Source of the DNA: Dactylellina haptotyla
Taxonomy: Eukaryota > Ascomycota > Orbiliomycetes > Orbiliales > Orbiliaceae
Direction: 5' to 3'
Length of the DNA stretch: 64,000 bases
NCBI GenBank assembly: GCA_031310005.1
Contig: CM062381.1
Location: 1,612,001-1,676,000, forward strand
Made by a program: the position numbers and the translations under genes. Positions 1 to 11,884 of this stretch are shown here, in pieces. The notes beneath the pieces were generated by a model. The model was not told the origin of the DNA, did no database searches, and worked only from the letters and a program-made list of their open reading frames with translations. Each line of letters opens with the position of its first letter. Position 1 is the stretch's first letter.

Positions 1-505
1 CGATGGTGATTTCCTAGAGCATCTAAGCACCGAGTCCAACGGTATGGCGGATAGATACCAGACCTCGAAACTCCTACAGTTCTACGCCTTCCGGGAACTC
101 GCTGCGCGGAATCCACTAAGAGAAACAGGAGTAATAATTAATTGGGTCAACCCGGGTCTTTGTTATTCGGAGTTGAACAGGAACGCTCCTTTCTTGGTCC
201 GTACACAGATTAATGTGATGAGGGTGCTGTTGGCAAGAAGTACAGAGGTAGGAAGTCGGACGCTCTTGCATGGTGCGTTCGCCGGTGAAGAATCGCACGG
301 AAGTTATTTGTCTGAGTGTACTGAGAAAAAGTAAGTCTGTCTTCGGTTTGTCTGTTTCGCTGTTTGGGCCGTTTGCTGATATGAGTATTTTGCTAGTGAT
401 ACTGTCCCGGAGTACATCACCGATGCCTCCGGAAAGGCGATACAGAAGCGTGTATGGGATAGCCTGGCGAAGAAATTGAATGCCACCCAACCAGGGTGCG
501 CTTGA
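1..505 (+). CDS. Short-chain dehydrogenase/reductase, 3' part (5' end outside window)
   Basis: This is the C-terminal part of an SDR-family NAD(P)-dependent oxidoreductase, most like fungal retinol-dehydrogenase-type proteins; substrate unknown. The frame is open from position 2, so the gene begins to the left of the window. The catalytic YxxxK appears as RYQTSKLLQ, with the downstream WVNPGLCYSEL (the family PG motif). An intron at 331-396 (GTAAGT...CTGAT...CTAG) joins SECTEK to the last exon, 397-505, which reads YITDASGKAIQKRVWDSL and ends in TGA. Ending at the first stop instead would cut the protein a few residues past the splice site, so the spliced form is preferred. The gene converges on the transcription-factor-like gene, with about 100 bp between the stops. 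Family is confident, substrate is not. Confidence 0.85.
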
Positions 506-606
506 GTTCCCTTTTTTGCTGTTAATTGTTGTTCCGAGTTCCTTCCTTTGTTTCCCATGTTGAGCCGTATCTTTTCGATAGCACATTTTCACAGAAATAA
601 TATACT

Positions 607-2326
607 CTATTCCGTAAACGCATCGCTCCAAAGTTTTTCTCCTGGTGCGTCGTGAAAATGCTGAATCCACGGGTAGTCCGCTAGCACACTTTTCGCCGCC
701 CCCCAGCTATCCAACTTCAAAGTAGAAGCACATCTCCTCAAAGCAGGAAACAACCACCCTTCCTCCTCCTCAAGCCACACAGATACCCCTCCCATAAACA
801 AACACCATAACAGAAACGGCTGATGTGTATTAGCCCGCGCGGTCAACCTCTCAACCGCACTCCTAAACAGTCCAGATAACAACGGATACGGCACCTTCGC
901 ATGATTCGCACGAATCAAGATTGTGGTGACCACCGCCAACATGCCTAATTGGCATGCATTCTCTGGTGCACTACTCAGCGGTTCCTCACCCAATGGATGC
1001 GCGCAAACCAACCGATAACAGACAGATATAAGAAGCTCTTGGAAGGCAAAGGGCTCCAGCTTCGGCCGTACATTATGCTTCGTATCGAGAAAACGTGAGG
1101 CACACAATAAATCCCGCATAACCGATTGTATTTTGATATCGTATATCTCGGAACTCGTGGTCGTAACGAACGCCTGGTAGCAATACGCATTCCAAGATGC
1201 CATTGATTGTAAACTAGAATATGGAAATTCATCACGGTAAAACCGCGGACGAGTACCTTTCTGTAGTGAGTATTCGAGATCAGTCCTATGTAGCCGAACA
1301 ATCTATTAGCACTCCGTATTTTCTTCAAAACTGCAATTAGATATGTGAGAAACAGAGACAACGGTTGCAACTCACCGACAAATCTTGTGCAACAGCATTC
1401 GACAAGGTGCTGCAAATTGCTCAATCCCCCCTCTCATCTCCACCATCCTCTGCAATGCATTCAGATGCGGTTCTGCTCCTATAGGCGCTCTGAGAATGTT
1501 ATTATGCATGGTAATAGACATAACCACAGCCACCGTCGAATCCGAGGGTGACTTCTGCTGTTTTAAATTCTCGTTCACACAGCGATAGGTGTTTCCGAGG
1601 TATTTCAATGTCCGTAGAGATTCGCGTTGATGGGGGTTCTTCAACCCGATAAGCCAGTCGGAATGCGCTTGCGCCATTGCGAGGAGGCAGTGGAAGACTT
1701 TGGTCGCCCCCATAAATACAAAAATTAGTAAATAAGACTACAATGCTGTAGAGACTGCGTTTACGCGCGCGGTAAAATGGCTATACTTACAAGCTTCATC
1801 CTGCTGGAAATACTCAAACCATATCGCATGCGAGTCCGCTATGGGAATACACAGCTCCTTAGGGTATAATATCGTTGTCGTCATCTGCATAACTAGAGCC
1901 ACCATGAATCGTTAACATATAAACTCCACTATATATATAACCCGCTTCAAAACTACAAGATTGAACGATTAAAAGTAAAAAATACATACACTGAATAATA
2001 ATCTTCTGCATATACGGCTCCATCGGCCGTGGGAACAACACACTACTCCACTCGTTCCCCACGCTCCCCAGAATCCTCGCAACTTGATTATCACCGTCGA
2101 TATTATTCCCTTCTGGCCCCGAAGCACCGTTACTACTCCTACTGCTGCAACTCCCACTCGAACTCCTTCGCGTGACATCAGGCAGCAGAAACCGCTGCTT
2201 AGCCGGTCGCGCAGACTGCTTCCGTTGTCGTTTCTTACCGGCGTTCCGCCCTATCATAACAGATGAGCGGATCTGCTTGCGCGCGTTGGCGTCGATGTTC
2301 GCGCTGTCGATGAACTGGAACTGCAT
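607..2326 (-). CDS. Fungal-specific transcription factor domain protein without zinc cluster
   Basis: I rebuilt four exons: 2326-1990, 1892-1791, 1697-1376 and 1285-607 (479 aa; introns 97, 93 and 90 nt). The protein starts MQFQFIDSANIDANARKQIRS followed by a basic KKRQRKQ stretch, then has the helical region seen in Fungal_trans_2-type proteins (IWFEYFQQDEAFFHCLLAMAQ, DSTVAVVMSITMH, LNALQRMVEMRGGIEQ). No Cys6 zinc cluster precedes it. By family knowledge such proteins are annotated as putative regulators, but without the DNA-binding cluster the role is uncertain. Splice sites were chosen because they restore the family sequence in phase: QFMQMTTTILYPKELCIP across intron 1, DEAFFHC across intron 2 and RTDLEYSLQKGTRPRFYRDEF across intron 3. 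The exon chain is well supported; function is inferred. Confidence 0.82.
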
Positions 2327-3209
2327 TTTCGATGGGTCTCGAATTCGTAGAGATGTACTAGTTTCATTGCCAAATTCTTAGGTTTTATTTACGCCAGTTG
2401 CAGGATAGAAGATCATCGGGGGCTTGTTGATTATCGAGCTGGATCTCGCAGTTAGCCCTATCTCCGGAATGCTAAAGAGCGGCAGATGGGTATGCCAAGA
2501 CGGATACAAAAGCTAACTAACCCTCGAAAATTCATTGTATCACAAAGCTTCTTGTCTAGACGTCTCTTGAGCGCATCTTATCGGAACGGTTCAAAAAGAG
2601 AGCGACGCACTATATTTAATGATATATTTGAATAGTAGCTTTACTAATTGTTGTACTATTACACTTTGTTTGTTTGTTTGAATAAAACTTTCCTCATCAA
2701 GACAAAGGAAAAAGCAGTTTAACTCGATATCCACCTGCATCGAGCAAAGAATGAACAAGTTATGCATCCAGTCTGGCTGTCAACCATCAACCTTGGCCCA
2801 TAATGCCAGGCCATAGCCTTGTTTCGAAGGCCGCTAGTAGCATGTATTGCTACACCTCAAAATAAAATAGGAAAAAGAACAAAATGACGAACAAATGAAA
2901 GCAAAAGAAGCAAAGTAATTCCAGCCCGTCCTTGCCATGAACCTGGAAGAGAGTATTTAACCCAACAGAATCAGGAGAAAAGATATTAAAAAGGAGAAGG
3001 GTAAGAAGAGTAATGATAATAATGAGCAAAACAATAATCCCCAACGCCATCAAACGCCAGTTCACCGAAAAAAAAGAAAGAGAAAAAAAGAAAGAGAACA
3101 TATGAACCTCAACAAATGAACTCCACCCAGTATCCGAAATGCAAACCCCAGCACCCGCATGCATACCCATTCCAGTGTCTCCATATTCATCCTTCTTAGA
3201 TCTCTATGC
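2327..3209. other. Intergenic region between two minus-strand genes
   Basis: I see no supportable gene. The left part should be the promoter and 5' leader of the transcription-factor-like gene, and the right part the 3' UTR of the coiled-coil gene. Short frames here are AT-rich or low-complexity. Confidence 0.6.
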
Positions 3210-6200
3210 TCACTGCCAAGGGTACCCATTCCCATAACCCCCAGCACTCCCCGGCGCCTGCCCACTACCTCTAGAACTCATACTTCCGTATCCATGCCCA
3301 TGCCGCCCACTACTCTGCCCTGTATAAAACCCAATCGGCAACGGTGGTGGGGGAACACCATTCGTATACCCCCAGCCTCCATTCCCCACCTGCGACCCCC
3401 CAGACTGACTTTGACTCTGGCTCTGCTGCTGCTGCTGTGCTTGTTGTTGCTGCTGCTGCGCCTGCTGTTGTTCTACCCGCTTACGTTGGTTCTGATGAAA
3501 CAAGATGTTATCAATCGCCTCCTTCTGCATCTCCGCGCTAGCACTCGCAAACTCAGCGTAGAAAGTCTGCGAGAACTCTTGCGGGTTTAGTCCCGCTTCA
3601 ATTAATGCGTCGGTAACTCGTTGAATTTGATTATGGCTCGGGTATACTGAAATCTGCGATCTCCTAGTCGATGATGATGGCGGAGGTGGAGGTGGGGGGT
3701 GGTGTGACATGTGCATTCGATTCGAAAACGGATTCGACGACGCCAAAGATGGCTCTCGATATTGGCTCCTCACACTCCCATCATCTCGAAGGCTATAAGT
3801 TTCTTCAAGAGTAGGGAATGGGTGCGACGGCGGTACTCCAAAGGTATTTCCCCGGGCGCTGATCGAAGTAATATAAGGCGACGGATATTGTTCGACCGGT
3901 GGGCCGTTATTTCGGTTTCCTCGAGGTGGGAAGAACGGCCCATCCTCATCAAGCAAGGAACGAGTGCGGCCCCGTGGCGCGGTGGTAGTCATGTCGTCAT
4001 CTTCCAATCGAAGGCTCCGAGGAGACTGTCGGGGAACTTCTCCCCATGATGCTTCGGAAGATGCCGGGGAAGATACCCGTGACAAAGGCGCACTAGTGAC
4101 TAACGTCTGTTTCTTCCACATCTTTTTAGCTTCATCCTCCTCGCGAGAAATTATACTTGGACTACTGATCGGCGAGCCACCAGGAAGTAGCTCGTTGACC
4201 TTGTGAAAACCATAAATTCCGAATCTTGGAGGCTGGAGATGAGGATTCGGGAGTGGCTTAGCTGCAAGGCCTTGAAGAGGGGTAAAAGCGTTCAATCGTA
4301 CCTTAGGTTCCACAAGTGGTGGCGGGGTGGGATGAGGGGGAGATGGGCCAGATATATCAACCAATGGGTGTGAATGTTCTGCAGTACGAGGAGAAATCTC
4401 TGCAGGGCGGCTATGGCTCCAAGGATTATTAGAACGAGAGCGTGAAGAGCCAGTTTTCTCGTTGGTCACATTTTCATCCTCAGGGATTGAAATGATCTTT
4501 GGCTCTTCAGCCATCCGGCTTGACAACGGACGGGGTACGGGTGTTGCGGAGGACAGGATTTCTCGCCCGGCTGGTGTTTCATCGAGGGCACGGCGCAATA
4601 TGTTAAAATCGATGGATTTTGCCAAAGCTTGAATGATCGGGTCTCCACTATTAGATTGACCAGTCTTCAACTCTTTGAGGAAAGTATGTATAGCTTCTTG
4701 ACCCTTCTGTTGCTGCTCAATTGGTTCCATAGTGGTATTGTTGTTCAGCGATTGGTACACTGGCTTGTTACCAGTGATATGAGATTTAACATTAATCTGA
4801 GACGGGAAGGCAGGAGATTCAGAGCGACCGCGACGATCTTTGTCTATATCTTAATTAGTTACGTCAAGTACCATTGGGCCAAGGAAGTGAACAAACCTTT
4901 GTCGTGTGGCCGCATTAAAAATTCATCCAAGTATAGCGGAGTTTCCTTTTCTTTTTCCAAGAGACTTTCAAATTCACGATTATCACCGACAATGATCTCT
5001 TTGGTCTCATCCTCGTCCTCGTCCTCATCTTCGGTAGATTCGTCAACTCGCATGGTATCAACCCCGCTGCCCACCATCTCGTATTGGTGAGTTCTAGTGT
5101 CAACCTCCGAAGTATGCATTCTCGGGCCTTCTCCATTGCGAAGATCTCGTGTATCAGGTACGAGGTGAGGCGACATGGCATTCAGAACGGATCCAGCTTC
5201 TAGCTCAACCCCTTCGCCCCTTTCATCGTCATCCTCAACATCATTGCGAAGGTCCTCTACTTCGAGCCCTTCTTCGTTGTCCGTATTTGTTCTTAACAAT
5301 GGCTGGCGAACTCGGGCGTAAGCAGCAATGACGGAAGCCGATGACCCTTGGCGGGTGGTATATATCCCACTGGCATGGCCGGAGACACGGGTCATATTGT
5401 CGTCTTTGTCAATCAAAGAAGCAGTCTTAACAGTAGCTCTCGAACCGTCCATTTGACTCAATTGATCATTAATCCTTTCCAATTCTTTAGCAGCATCAAA
5501 GTATGGAACACTTGGCTCATCTGCTTCTGATGCAGGAACATAAGGCGGAGATCTGACGCGAGATCTCCCGCGAGGCGGAGACGCTGTGCTTACAGACTCT
5601 TCCTCGGCAATGTCGCTGGTGGCTGGCCGTGCGCTAGATATGCTATAAGACTGCGAACGTCGAAGCAGAGAGGAAGTCACACTTGACGACGGCTGTCGGC
5701 CCCATATTGCGGAGGATCTAGTTGTGCGGACTGTGGATGCCGTCGGAGGCGGCTCGTCATAGGAGGTTTGGGTTTGGGTTTCCGGGAGTTGTGATATGCT
5801 GATCGAGGAAGGCTTCCGACCATGCTGTGGCGGAGGCGATACGCAAGCGATCAGGTCATCAGTCTTGTTAAACCTTGAGAGCCACTTGTCTTCCGTTATC
5901 TCTTCTCCGTTTAGGTCACCTTTGCCGAAAAATAGGAGTCGTGTACAGCTATCCAGGTTCAGTGATAGTCTGTAGGTCAAGGCTGAGTCGACAGAGGATG
6001 AGTGTATCGAGTCCTTGGATCGTAAAAAGGCGAGATAGTTGCCGATGGCGCATCGAACGCTTTTTGTGAGAGCGGTGTACGAGGCACCAGGGTGAGGAAT
6101 TCTTATCGAAGGGACGTCGTAGACAGTGTTGAACGATACGAACTGAAGGCTGACCTGTAGGTAGCCTGGGGGCGAGCGATGTTCCTCGAGAACGGTAGGA

Positions 6201-7300
6201 ATGGTCGAGTGCCGAGATGCAGGCCTAACCGTTTCTTGCACACTAGCAGCGCGTTCCTCGTGTTCGGCAACGGTGACCTTCTCTTGCAATAGCTCATTCA
6301 GTCGCTTGACGTCACTAATCTCCAGAATAAGGTTCTCGATCTGCTGGCCGTAGCTTCGATGGAGACCTTGGACCAGCTCAGCGGTCGCTCCTTCTTTCTT
6401 GACGTTCACCATTTGCTTCGCATGTTCCTCCTTAAGTTTTAAAATATCTTCGTGGTGTTTCGTAGATAATCTAAATAGAAGGTCATCTTGTTCTTTTTGG
6501 TGGCGAGCTTCCGTTAACGATGTCTCTTGGTCCTGTTTTGTGCGAGCCATTTCGAGATTCTGTAAACCAGTTAGTGACGGCGAAAGAGATGGATTACGGA
6601 TAAGACCTGAGGCCTGTGTATATATGCATACCCTGACTTTGCCCTCCATTTCCTTGAGGGTCTGTCCCATTAGCTCTCTCAGCTCCCGACGAGTCTGGTC
6701 ATTGCTGGTCCGGCGGTAGCCTCTCCTCGGCCGACCTTCCATGGTGATCTCCGATCTGGTATCGGAGGACATCATCTTCCCAGACTCCGATTCGCTATCG
6801 TCCTCGTCCTCAGTCTCTAGTTTAGGGTAGAATTTCTCTTGCAAGGATTGGCCAAATGTGGAGTAAGGATACGATCCGTCGCGTAGCGCGGTTGTGGTTG
6901 TAGTGGTTGTGGTTTCCTCGTCGTCTTCTGAAGCTGTGCTTGGGGGAGTGTAAATGACGTCTGCGGATTTGCCCTTTCCGACCGGTGGAATCGCGTGTTG
7001 TTCGTGGTCCGCGATCAGCTCCTGGTTTTGATGATCGCTCATTACCAGCTGGGTAGTTGCCTCAGGGCCGTCGGTTTGTTGCTGAGAGTCGTCCTCGTCG
7101 TTGTAGGAGACTGTGATGCTAGCCCGAGCGGTGGTCGCGCGATGTTGCTTGTTGGCGAGGAGTTCAGCCGCGAGTGGCCTTCGCTGGAACGGGTTCAAGG
7201 ATACTCCAGAATGATGCGATCGAGTGGTAGGTGCTCCGGTGGTGAGTTCGCGGTGAAGCTGATAATCTCCAATTTCGCTCTGCCAGATGGTAACAGGCAT
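3210..7300 (-). CDS. Large coiled-coil and poly-Q protein of unknown function
   Basis: Three exons (7300-6632, 6559-4897, 4843-3210) encode 1321 aa. The 53-nt intron at 4844-4896 (GTTTGT...CTAAT...ATAG) joins two long open frames that would otherwise look like separate genes. The 72-nt intron at 6560-6631 (GTATGC...CACTAAC...ACAG) has no stop in frame. Residues 1-200 are disordered and acidic. About 202-325 form a charged coiled coil. About 355-465 look globular (YLQVSLQFVSFNTVYDVPSI...LLFFGKGDLNGEEI...). A long Ser/Arg-rich disordered part with an acidic EDEDEDEDE run follows. Near the C terminus a predicted helical stretch (RVTDALIEAGLNPQEF...) runs into a poly-Gln tract at about 1236-1258 and a Gly/Tyr-rich tail. 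I do not recognise the family; a scaffold or polarity/cytoskeleton role is only a guess from composition. Confidence 0.82.
3421..3475 (-). repeat. CAG-type trinucleotide tract coding poly-Gln
   Basis: On the plus strand this reads as runs of ctg/ttg. On the coding strand it gives QQQAQQQQQQAQQQQQ. It is an impure trinucleotide repeat inside the last exon of the coiled-coil gene and is a likely site of length variation between strains. Confidence 0.85.
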
Positions 7301-8668
7301 CTAGAGGTGTCCGTAGGGGCTAGATGTTTTTTGCTTTCGATGACTGTAGGCGGTTTCGAACGAGGGTGGGTGTGGGTAATGATAATGAGAAGATAGGGTT
7401 ATCGAGAGACAGAATGAGAGAGGGAGAGAAAAGAGGTCTAGAAAGGTTAAAAGGGCCAAAAGAGAGAATTCCAGGAACCGATTCCAGTTCCCAAATCCTC
7501 TCCTTTGTATGTCTTGAAACCACCTAGCGTAGGTGAATCAGTGTACCTTCTTTTCTTTTCTTTTCTTCTTCTTCTCCAAGGGCGCTTTTAGTTGCTTATT
7601 CGCTTCGCTGCTTCTCCAACCTCCTCCCCCAGATTGAGCTTGCTGCTTTGCTACGTTTACGTGTAACTCTGGGTACTAATGTTGTGTCGACTCGTCGCTG
7701 GTTGGAATGCTAGGTGTCTGTGTTTCTCGTTTTTTTTCTAATTGCAGAGCCGGCGCCTTCTCGGGTGAAAGTGCGTGTTTAGGACGTATGACAGCTCAGC
7801 ATATCCAAGCCTATTGGTGGGGAGGACAAGGGGGGGGTGCGGTCCAGGACCCCTTGAGGCGAGAGGAAAGAGCGGAGGCGGGTTGGGAAGGGAATAATAT
7901 CGACAAGGTTCCCGTTTAAAATGCCAATTCTAGCAGGCCCTAACCTCGTCGAGCCGATAGAGTGAATCGTACGGCGGCGTGAGACCAGACCACGAAGGAA
8001 GGGTAAACGGACGGACGCTAAACCCAAGGAAGCTCCGGTACTACCTGTGTTTCTCTATCGTTGAGAAGGAAGTGCAGAGGACGAAGACTTGCATGCAGGA
8101 AGGCGCGGCCAGCTAATGCATGCGGATGGACCGGACAGACAGCGGGCACCTGGAAGCGATATCCAGCAAGTTTTTCGATGGGAGAAGACGGGGGCCGGGT
8201 TTGGATCCTGCAGTGTTGACGTCGAGTCTGCAGAGCGGAAGCCGGTTTGATGGAGATGCTCGAGATATGAAGATGGTGGTGGTGGTGATGGTAGAGGGGG
8301 GTGGATGGGGAGGACGGAAGAGGGAGGTAGTGGTGATGAGAAGAGAAGAGAGAAGAGAGGTGGCCGGTGGGAGGAGGGATGCGGAAGGAGATGGCGATGG
8401 GAAGAAAGATAAGGCGGGCGGTCTGTTTGGTCTGTTTGTGCCTGTGCAACTTGCCCGAAGAGGGGACGACCACACCAACGCAGCCGGCCAGCGCAGCCTC
8501 GTTTCGAACAGGTCTTATCAAATTACCCAAGTTGGCAAGTATCTGCTCGATATAAATATGATAGTATATATAATACAATTATAGGATACACACTCTGTCA
8601 CTACGCAGCGGTGATTGAAATATAAACAGATAAACAGATATGAATGCTATATACACCCTCGAAAATAC
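7301..8668. other. Upstream region of the coiled-coil gene; strongly strand-skewed
   Basis: No conserved gene is visible. About 8270-8420 is very purine-rich on the plus strand (GGTGGTGATGG, GGAGGACGGAAG), so it is CT-rich on the transcribed minus strand, as is common in long fungal promoters and 5' leaders. Overlapping frames of 120-190 residues on both strands are low-complexity by-products of this composition. The first bases left of 8669 should hold the 3' UTR of the GH30 gene. Confidence 0.55.
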
Positions 8669-10114
8669 TCAGAAAGACAGCCCGGACACCTCGAACGTCT
8701 GGATCACGTTCGCCCCGAACCACGACCAGAACTTGGTCCCGCTGATCTTCGTATCGCTCGCATAGCTGCCATACCTCTCCCCGGACGTCCCCAGCTGCGT
8801 GCTCCAGCGGAGCACCGTTGCCCCGTTCGTCACCCCGCTGGTAAATCTCGAAAGATCAAAATTGAAGTACTGGCCCGTGGTGCTCCAGTTCACGGCTACG
8901 ATTACCAACTTCTTCTTGCTGCTATCGTACGCAGCAACCACACTATCCCCTCCTCCGTCGATTATCGTCATCCCCTCCCTGATGTGCCTCGTAAACTGCG
9001 CCAGAGCGTAGTACTTTTGCGAGACCGCTCCGACTGTTACCGCATCATTATTCCCATCGATAAGCCCCCATCCTCCCCCGTCAATCACCTGCCAGTAAAC
9101 CCACGCCGTCGGATGCAGCCACCTAAAGTCGAGTATCAGGTTGCTCACCAAGCTCTTCCCCGTCGCATCATTCTCCCCATATTCACTATTCCACAGCGTC
9201 TTCCCCCCACTCTGCGCATAGTTGTACACCCCGACCCGATCCCCTCCGCCTTGCTGATACCCGTGAACGTGAATCTGGTTCACCTGTGACTTCGCAGTGG
9301 ATGTCAATCCTGCCCAAGTAGCCTTCGCCACATCATATGAGTTCTCGTCCGACGCCGCGATCTGCATCCCGCTCAATCCCTGATTGTTCAGCGCGGTCCT
9401 CAGATACCCGATCACCGCGCTCTGCGTCGCCACCTTGAAGTTGCATCCCTCCTGTGAGCCGTTCGCCTTCCACCAATTCGCAGACGGCTCGTTGAACGCC
9501 TCCACGGACTCGAACGTGATCCCCCAGCTGGTCTGCGCATGCTTCGCAACCGTGGCCAGATATGTCGCGTGGTCCTGCAGGTTCCACGACTGAATATTCT
9601 CCGAGCCGTCCGCCGACCCGCTCGGGTTCTTGTTCAAGCACATCCACCACATCGGCGAGTTGGAAAACAGCAGGAACCGATTCGCCCCGTTCGCTTTCGC
9701 ATTCAACATTGCCGTCCGTTGGTTCGAATCCACGTTCCAGTTCCAGCTCGACGATGCCGGATCGGTGCTACCCCAGTCGAGCCAGTAGCCGTCTATCTGT
9801 CGGGACGGCTGGATGCTCGGGGACACAGCCATGTGAGTCCCGCCGTAGGTGTTGGTGCTACACGCTCCCGCATTATACCTGACGATGTTCAAGCCGAGTC
9901 CCGGCACACTCTGGCCGTTGTATGTGATCAAGTTAGTGCTGAAGAATATCTGCGAGAGGTCGGTCCTGGTCCCAAACGCCTTGGCCCACCATGCGAGCGA
10001 GGTTCCCCATCCCTGCCACTTCCCCCAATTTGTCGACGGGTTGATCGTAAACGTCTGGTCCGCGAGTGTTGCCGAAACCAACAGCGACGTCGTCAAGAGC
10101 GTCGTCAGCGACAT
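8669..10114 (-). CDS. Secreted GH30 endo-beta-1,6-galactanase
   Basis: An intronless gene coding 481 aa. It should be secreted and cleave beta-1,6-galactan side chains of arabinogalactan, as known for fungal GH30 subfamily 5 enzymes. Residues 1-18 form a signal peptide (MSLTTLLTTSLLVSATLA). The TIM-barrel starts at WGKWQGWGTSLAWWAKAFG. The acid/base Glu is E209 in VEAFNEPS and the nucleophile is E311 in LWNSEYGEN. SNSPMWWM at 151-158 is also typical of the family. The last about 100 residues form the beta-sandwich that accompanies GH30 barrels. The length is usual for the subfamily. The neighbours are unrelated. Substrate assignment rests on overall likeness, and other beta-1,6-linked polymers cannot be ruled out. 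Confidence 0.93.
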   Translation of the reverse strand: MSLTTLLTTSLLVSATLADQTFTINPSTNWGKWQGWGTSLAWWAKAFGTRTDLSQIFFSTNLITYNGQSVPGLGLNIVRYNAGACSTNTYGGTHMAVSPSIQPSRQIDGYWLDWGSTDPASSSWNWNVDSNQRTAMLNAKANGANRFLLFSNSPMWWMCLNKNPSGSADGSENIQSWNLQDHATYLATVAKHAQTSWGITFESVEAFNEPSANWWKANGSQEGCNFKVATQSAVIGYLRTALNNQGLSGMQIAASDENSYDVAKATWAGLTSTAKSQVNQIHVHGYQQGGGDRVGVYNYAQSGGKTLWNSEYGENDATGKSLVSNLILDFRWLHPTAWVYWQVIDGGGWGLIDGNNDAVTVGAVSQKYYALAQFTRHIREGMTIIDGGGDSVVAAYDSSKKKLVIVAVNWSTTGQYFNFDLSRFTSGVTNGATVLRWSTQLGTSGERYGSYASDTKISGTKFWSWFGANVIQTFEVSGLSF

Positions 10115-11884
10115 CTCAAAAATAAAGAAACGAGCGACACTCGCCCTATCCTCTATATAAAAATAAAAATATCGATGAATCTATTGACCCAAATCTTAAC
10201 GTTAATACTCCCAAGAAGACCTCCAAGAGAATTCCCAAAAACTGGCGAAGGCCAGTCTATATATACCTCTTTCCCATCAAACCCCTACCCACAAGATCAG
10301 GGCACGTTCTCCAACCCTTCGGCGGGTGTTCTCCATACGGCAGCCCAAAACTACATCATTGATAAACCGCCCCACGCACGCAGATCATCTCATCGCCTTC
10401 GCATTAAATCTTTAATATAACACCCGGATTCGCCTCCCGTGTAATCATCCAGATTACTGATTCAATCACCACCTGCCATTCGTGGCATATTTTTTCTCGT
10501 ATAAAGACCCTTTTTTACGCTCACCGCGAAAATACAGTGTCAGGGCCTAATATAAAATTCGGGACTCGATTCCGGCTGTTCGCAATGCATCCTTGCCCGC
10601 TTGGCACCGAATTAACGAGGTCGTGCGTGACTTTTTTTTCGCTCGTGTGCTGGATAAACTCGGCAAACCATTTGACTTTAGTCGAAAACCATGGATTGGT
10701 GATGCCTGCTAAAGATGGTCGAACGACAGGCACCAGGGTTTAGAGAGGCAATCAAGCTTCTGTTCGGCTGGGGAGTAAATGGCTCGTGCCGTCGAATTCC
10801 GAAGGAACTAAACGAGTATCACAGTGGTAAACGACTGGAAATGCGGAGTCGGCATGTACGATGGCCTCGCATGAAACGTTGGTATCCTGGTGTGATGTGC
10901 AGGAGTGGGCATTTCGCTTGTTCGTTCCGGATTTCTTATATTCTTCAAGGCACCTTGGCGAATTGGGACTTTCAAACGAGGGTAGATCAAGGTATATTGG
11001 TATATAATATAGACGGAAGAAATTATCTCATGCTCCCTTCTCCTTCTCTTGTAATAGCGCGGATCGCCGCAGCCGACGAGTGCCTCTGGGAACAAAAGGT
11101 TTTGTGTTGGTACTGACTAAGTCGGATCTAGAGTTGCGGTCTCATAACTAACTAGGCTGTGGTTGGGTTGCCACAGAGAAGCTGAAGTTGCTAGCACAAA
11201 CTTCGAGCCCTGCTCAATATTGCAATTAGCGGTGTCGGTTTGCTACTAACAGTCGTTAGCAGCGGATTGAGTATATTAGTGTTTCACTATTATATTTGTT
11301 TTACTATTGCCTTGGTGCTGTATTTGATTTATCCTTGGATTCCGCCATTTATGAATATATAGAATGCAACTGCGCACCAATGCTCAGCTTTCTCGTTGTG
11401 CCCGAATCCTACTCCATTTAGACAATGCTTCAAGAAAATCAAGGACTTTGGAATATGACCAGAATCCACAAATTTAACGTTTGCTAAGTTCGTTTTTGTT
11501 TTAGAGGGAGAATTAAGCTTCTTTTGTACCTTTTGAACACATTTCCATGCCGAGGGATGCCAAAATGCAGAATTTGTGGAGCTGCAGAGCCAAAAGGGCA
11601 TCTCAGCCATCCTTCACTCGAGCTTAGATAACGTTTGCTTTGGCTCCTAAAAGTAATAGGAATCTAGACACAGAGAAATTGAAATAGAATGTATATTTAT
11701 ATATATCCATCCCAACTTCTTCATCCGTGTATCCCAGTGTGCCATCTTCCCCACATAAAGGGAACGACTTCCAATCTCAATAACTATACATTATTGGATA
11801 CGAAATCTAGATTACAATAGTCAATTCACACCACCGTAATATATTGGATAAGTCTGGATATCATCTTGGTTATTTTGATTGACA
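10115..11884. other. Divergent intergenic region (GH30 gene and ubiquitin-like-domain gene)
   Basis: This is a 1.8-kb shared upstream region. It holds a TATA-like element for the GH30 gene, and AT-rich sequence at about 11,650-11,880 before the ubiquitin-like-domain gene. Small frames (such as the one at 11,329-11,610) show no family likeness. I see no RNA gene. Confidence 0.55.
10258..10265 (-). promoter_or_regulatory. TATA-box candidate of the GH30 gene
   Basis: Read on the minus strand the sequence is AGAGGTATATATAGACTGG, about 145 nt upstream of the start codon. A weaker TATATAG element lies about 40 nt upstream of the ATG. Position fits an inducible secreted-enzyme promoter, but the transcription start is not known. 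Confidence 0.4.

Noticed and set aside
4844-4896. Two separate genes at 3,210-4,760 and 4,859-7,300
   Set aside because: A 53-nt intron with good donor, branch and acceptor joins the frames in phase, and the downstream frame has no ATG near its beginning.
8018-8584. Overlapping 121-186-residue frames on both strands
   Set aside because: Products of a purine-rich stretch (His, Gly, Ser, Pro runs); no conserved sequence.
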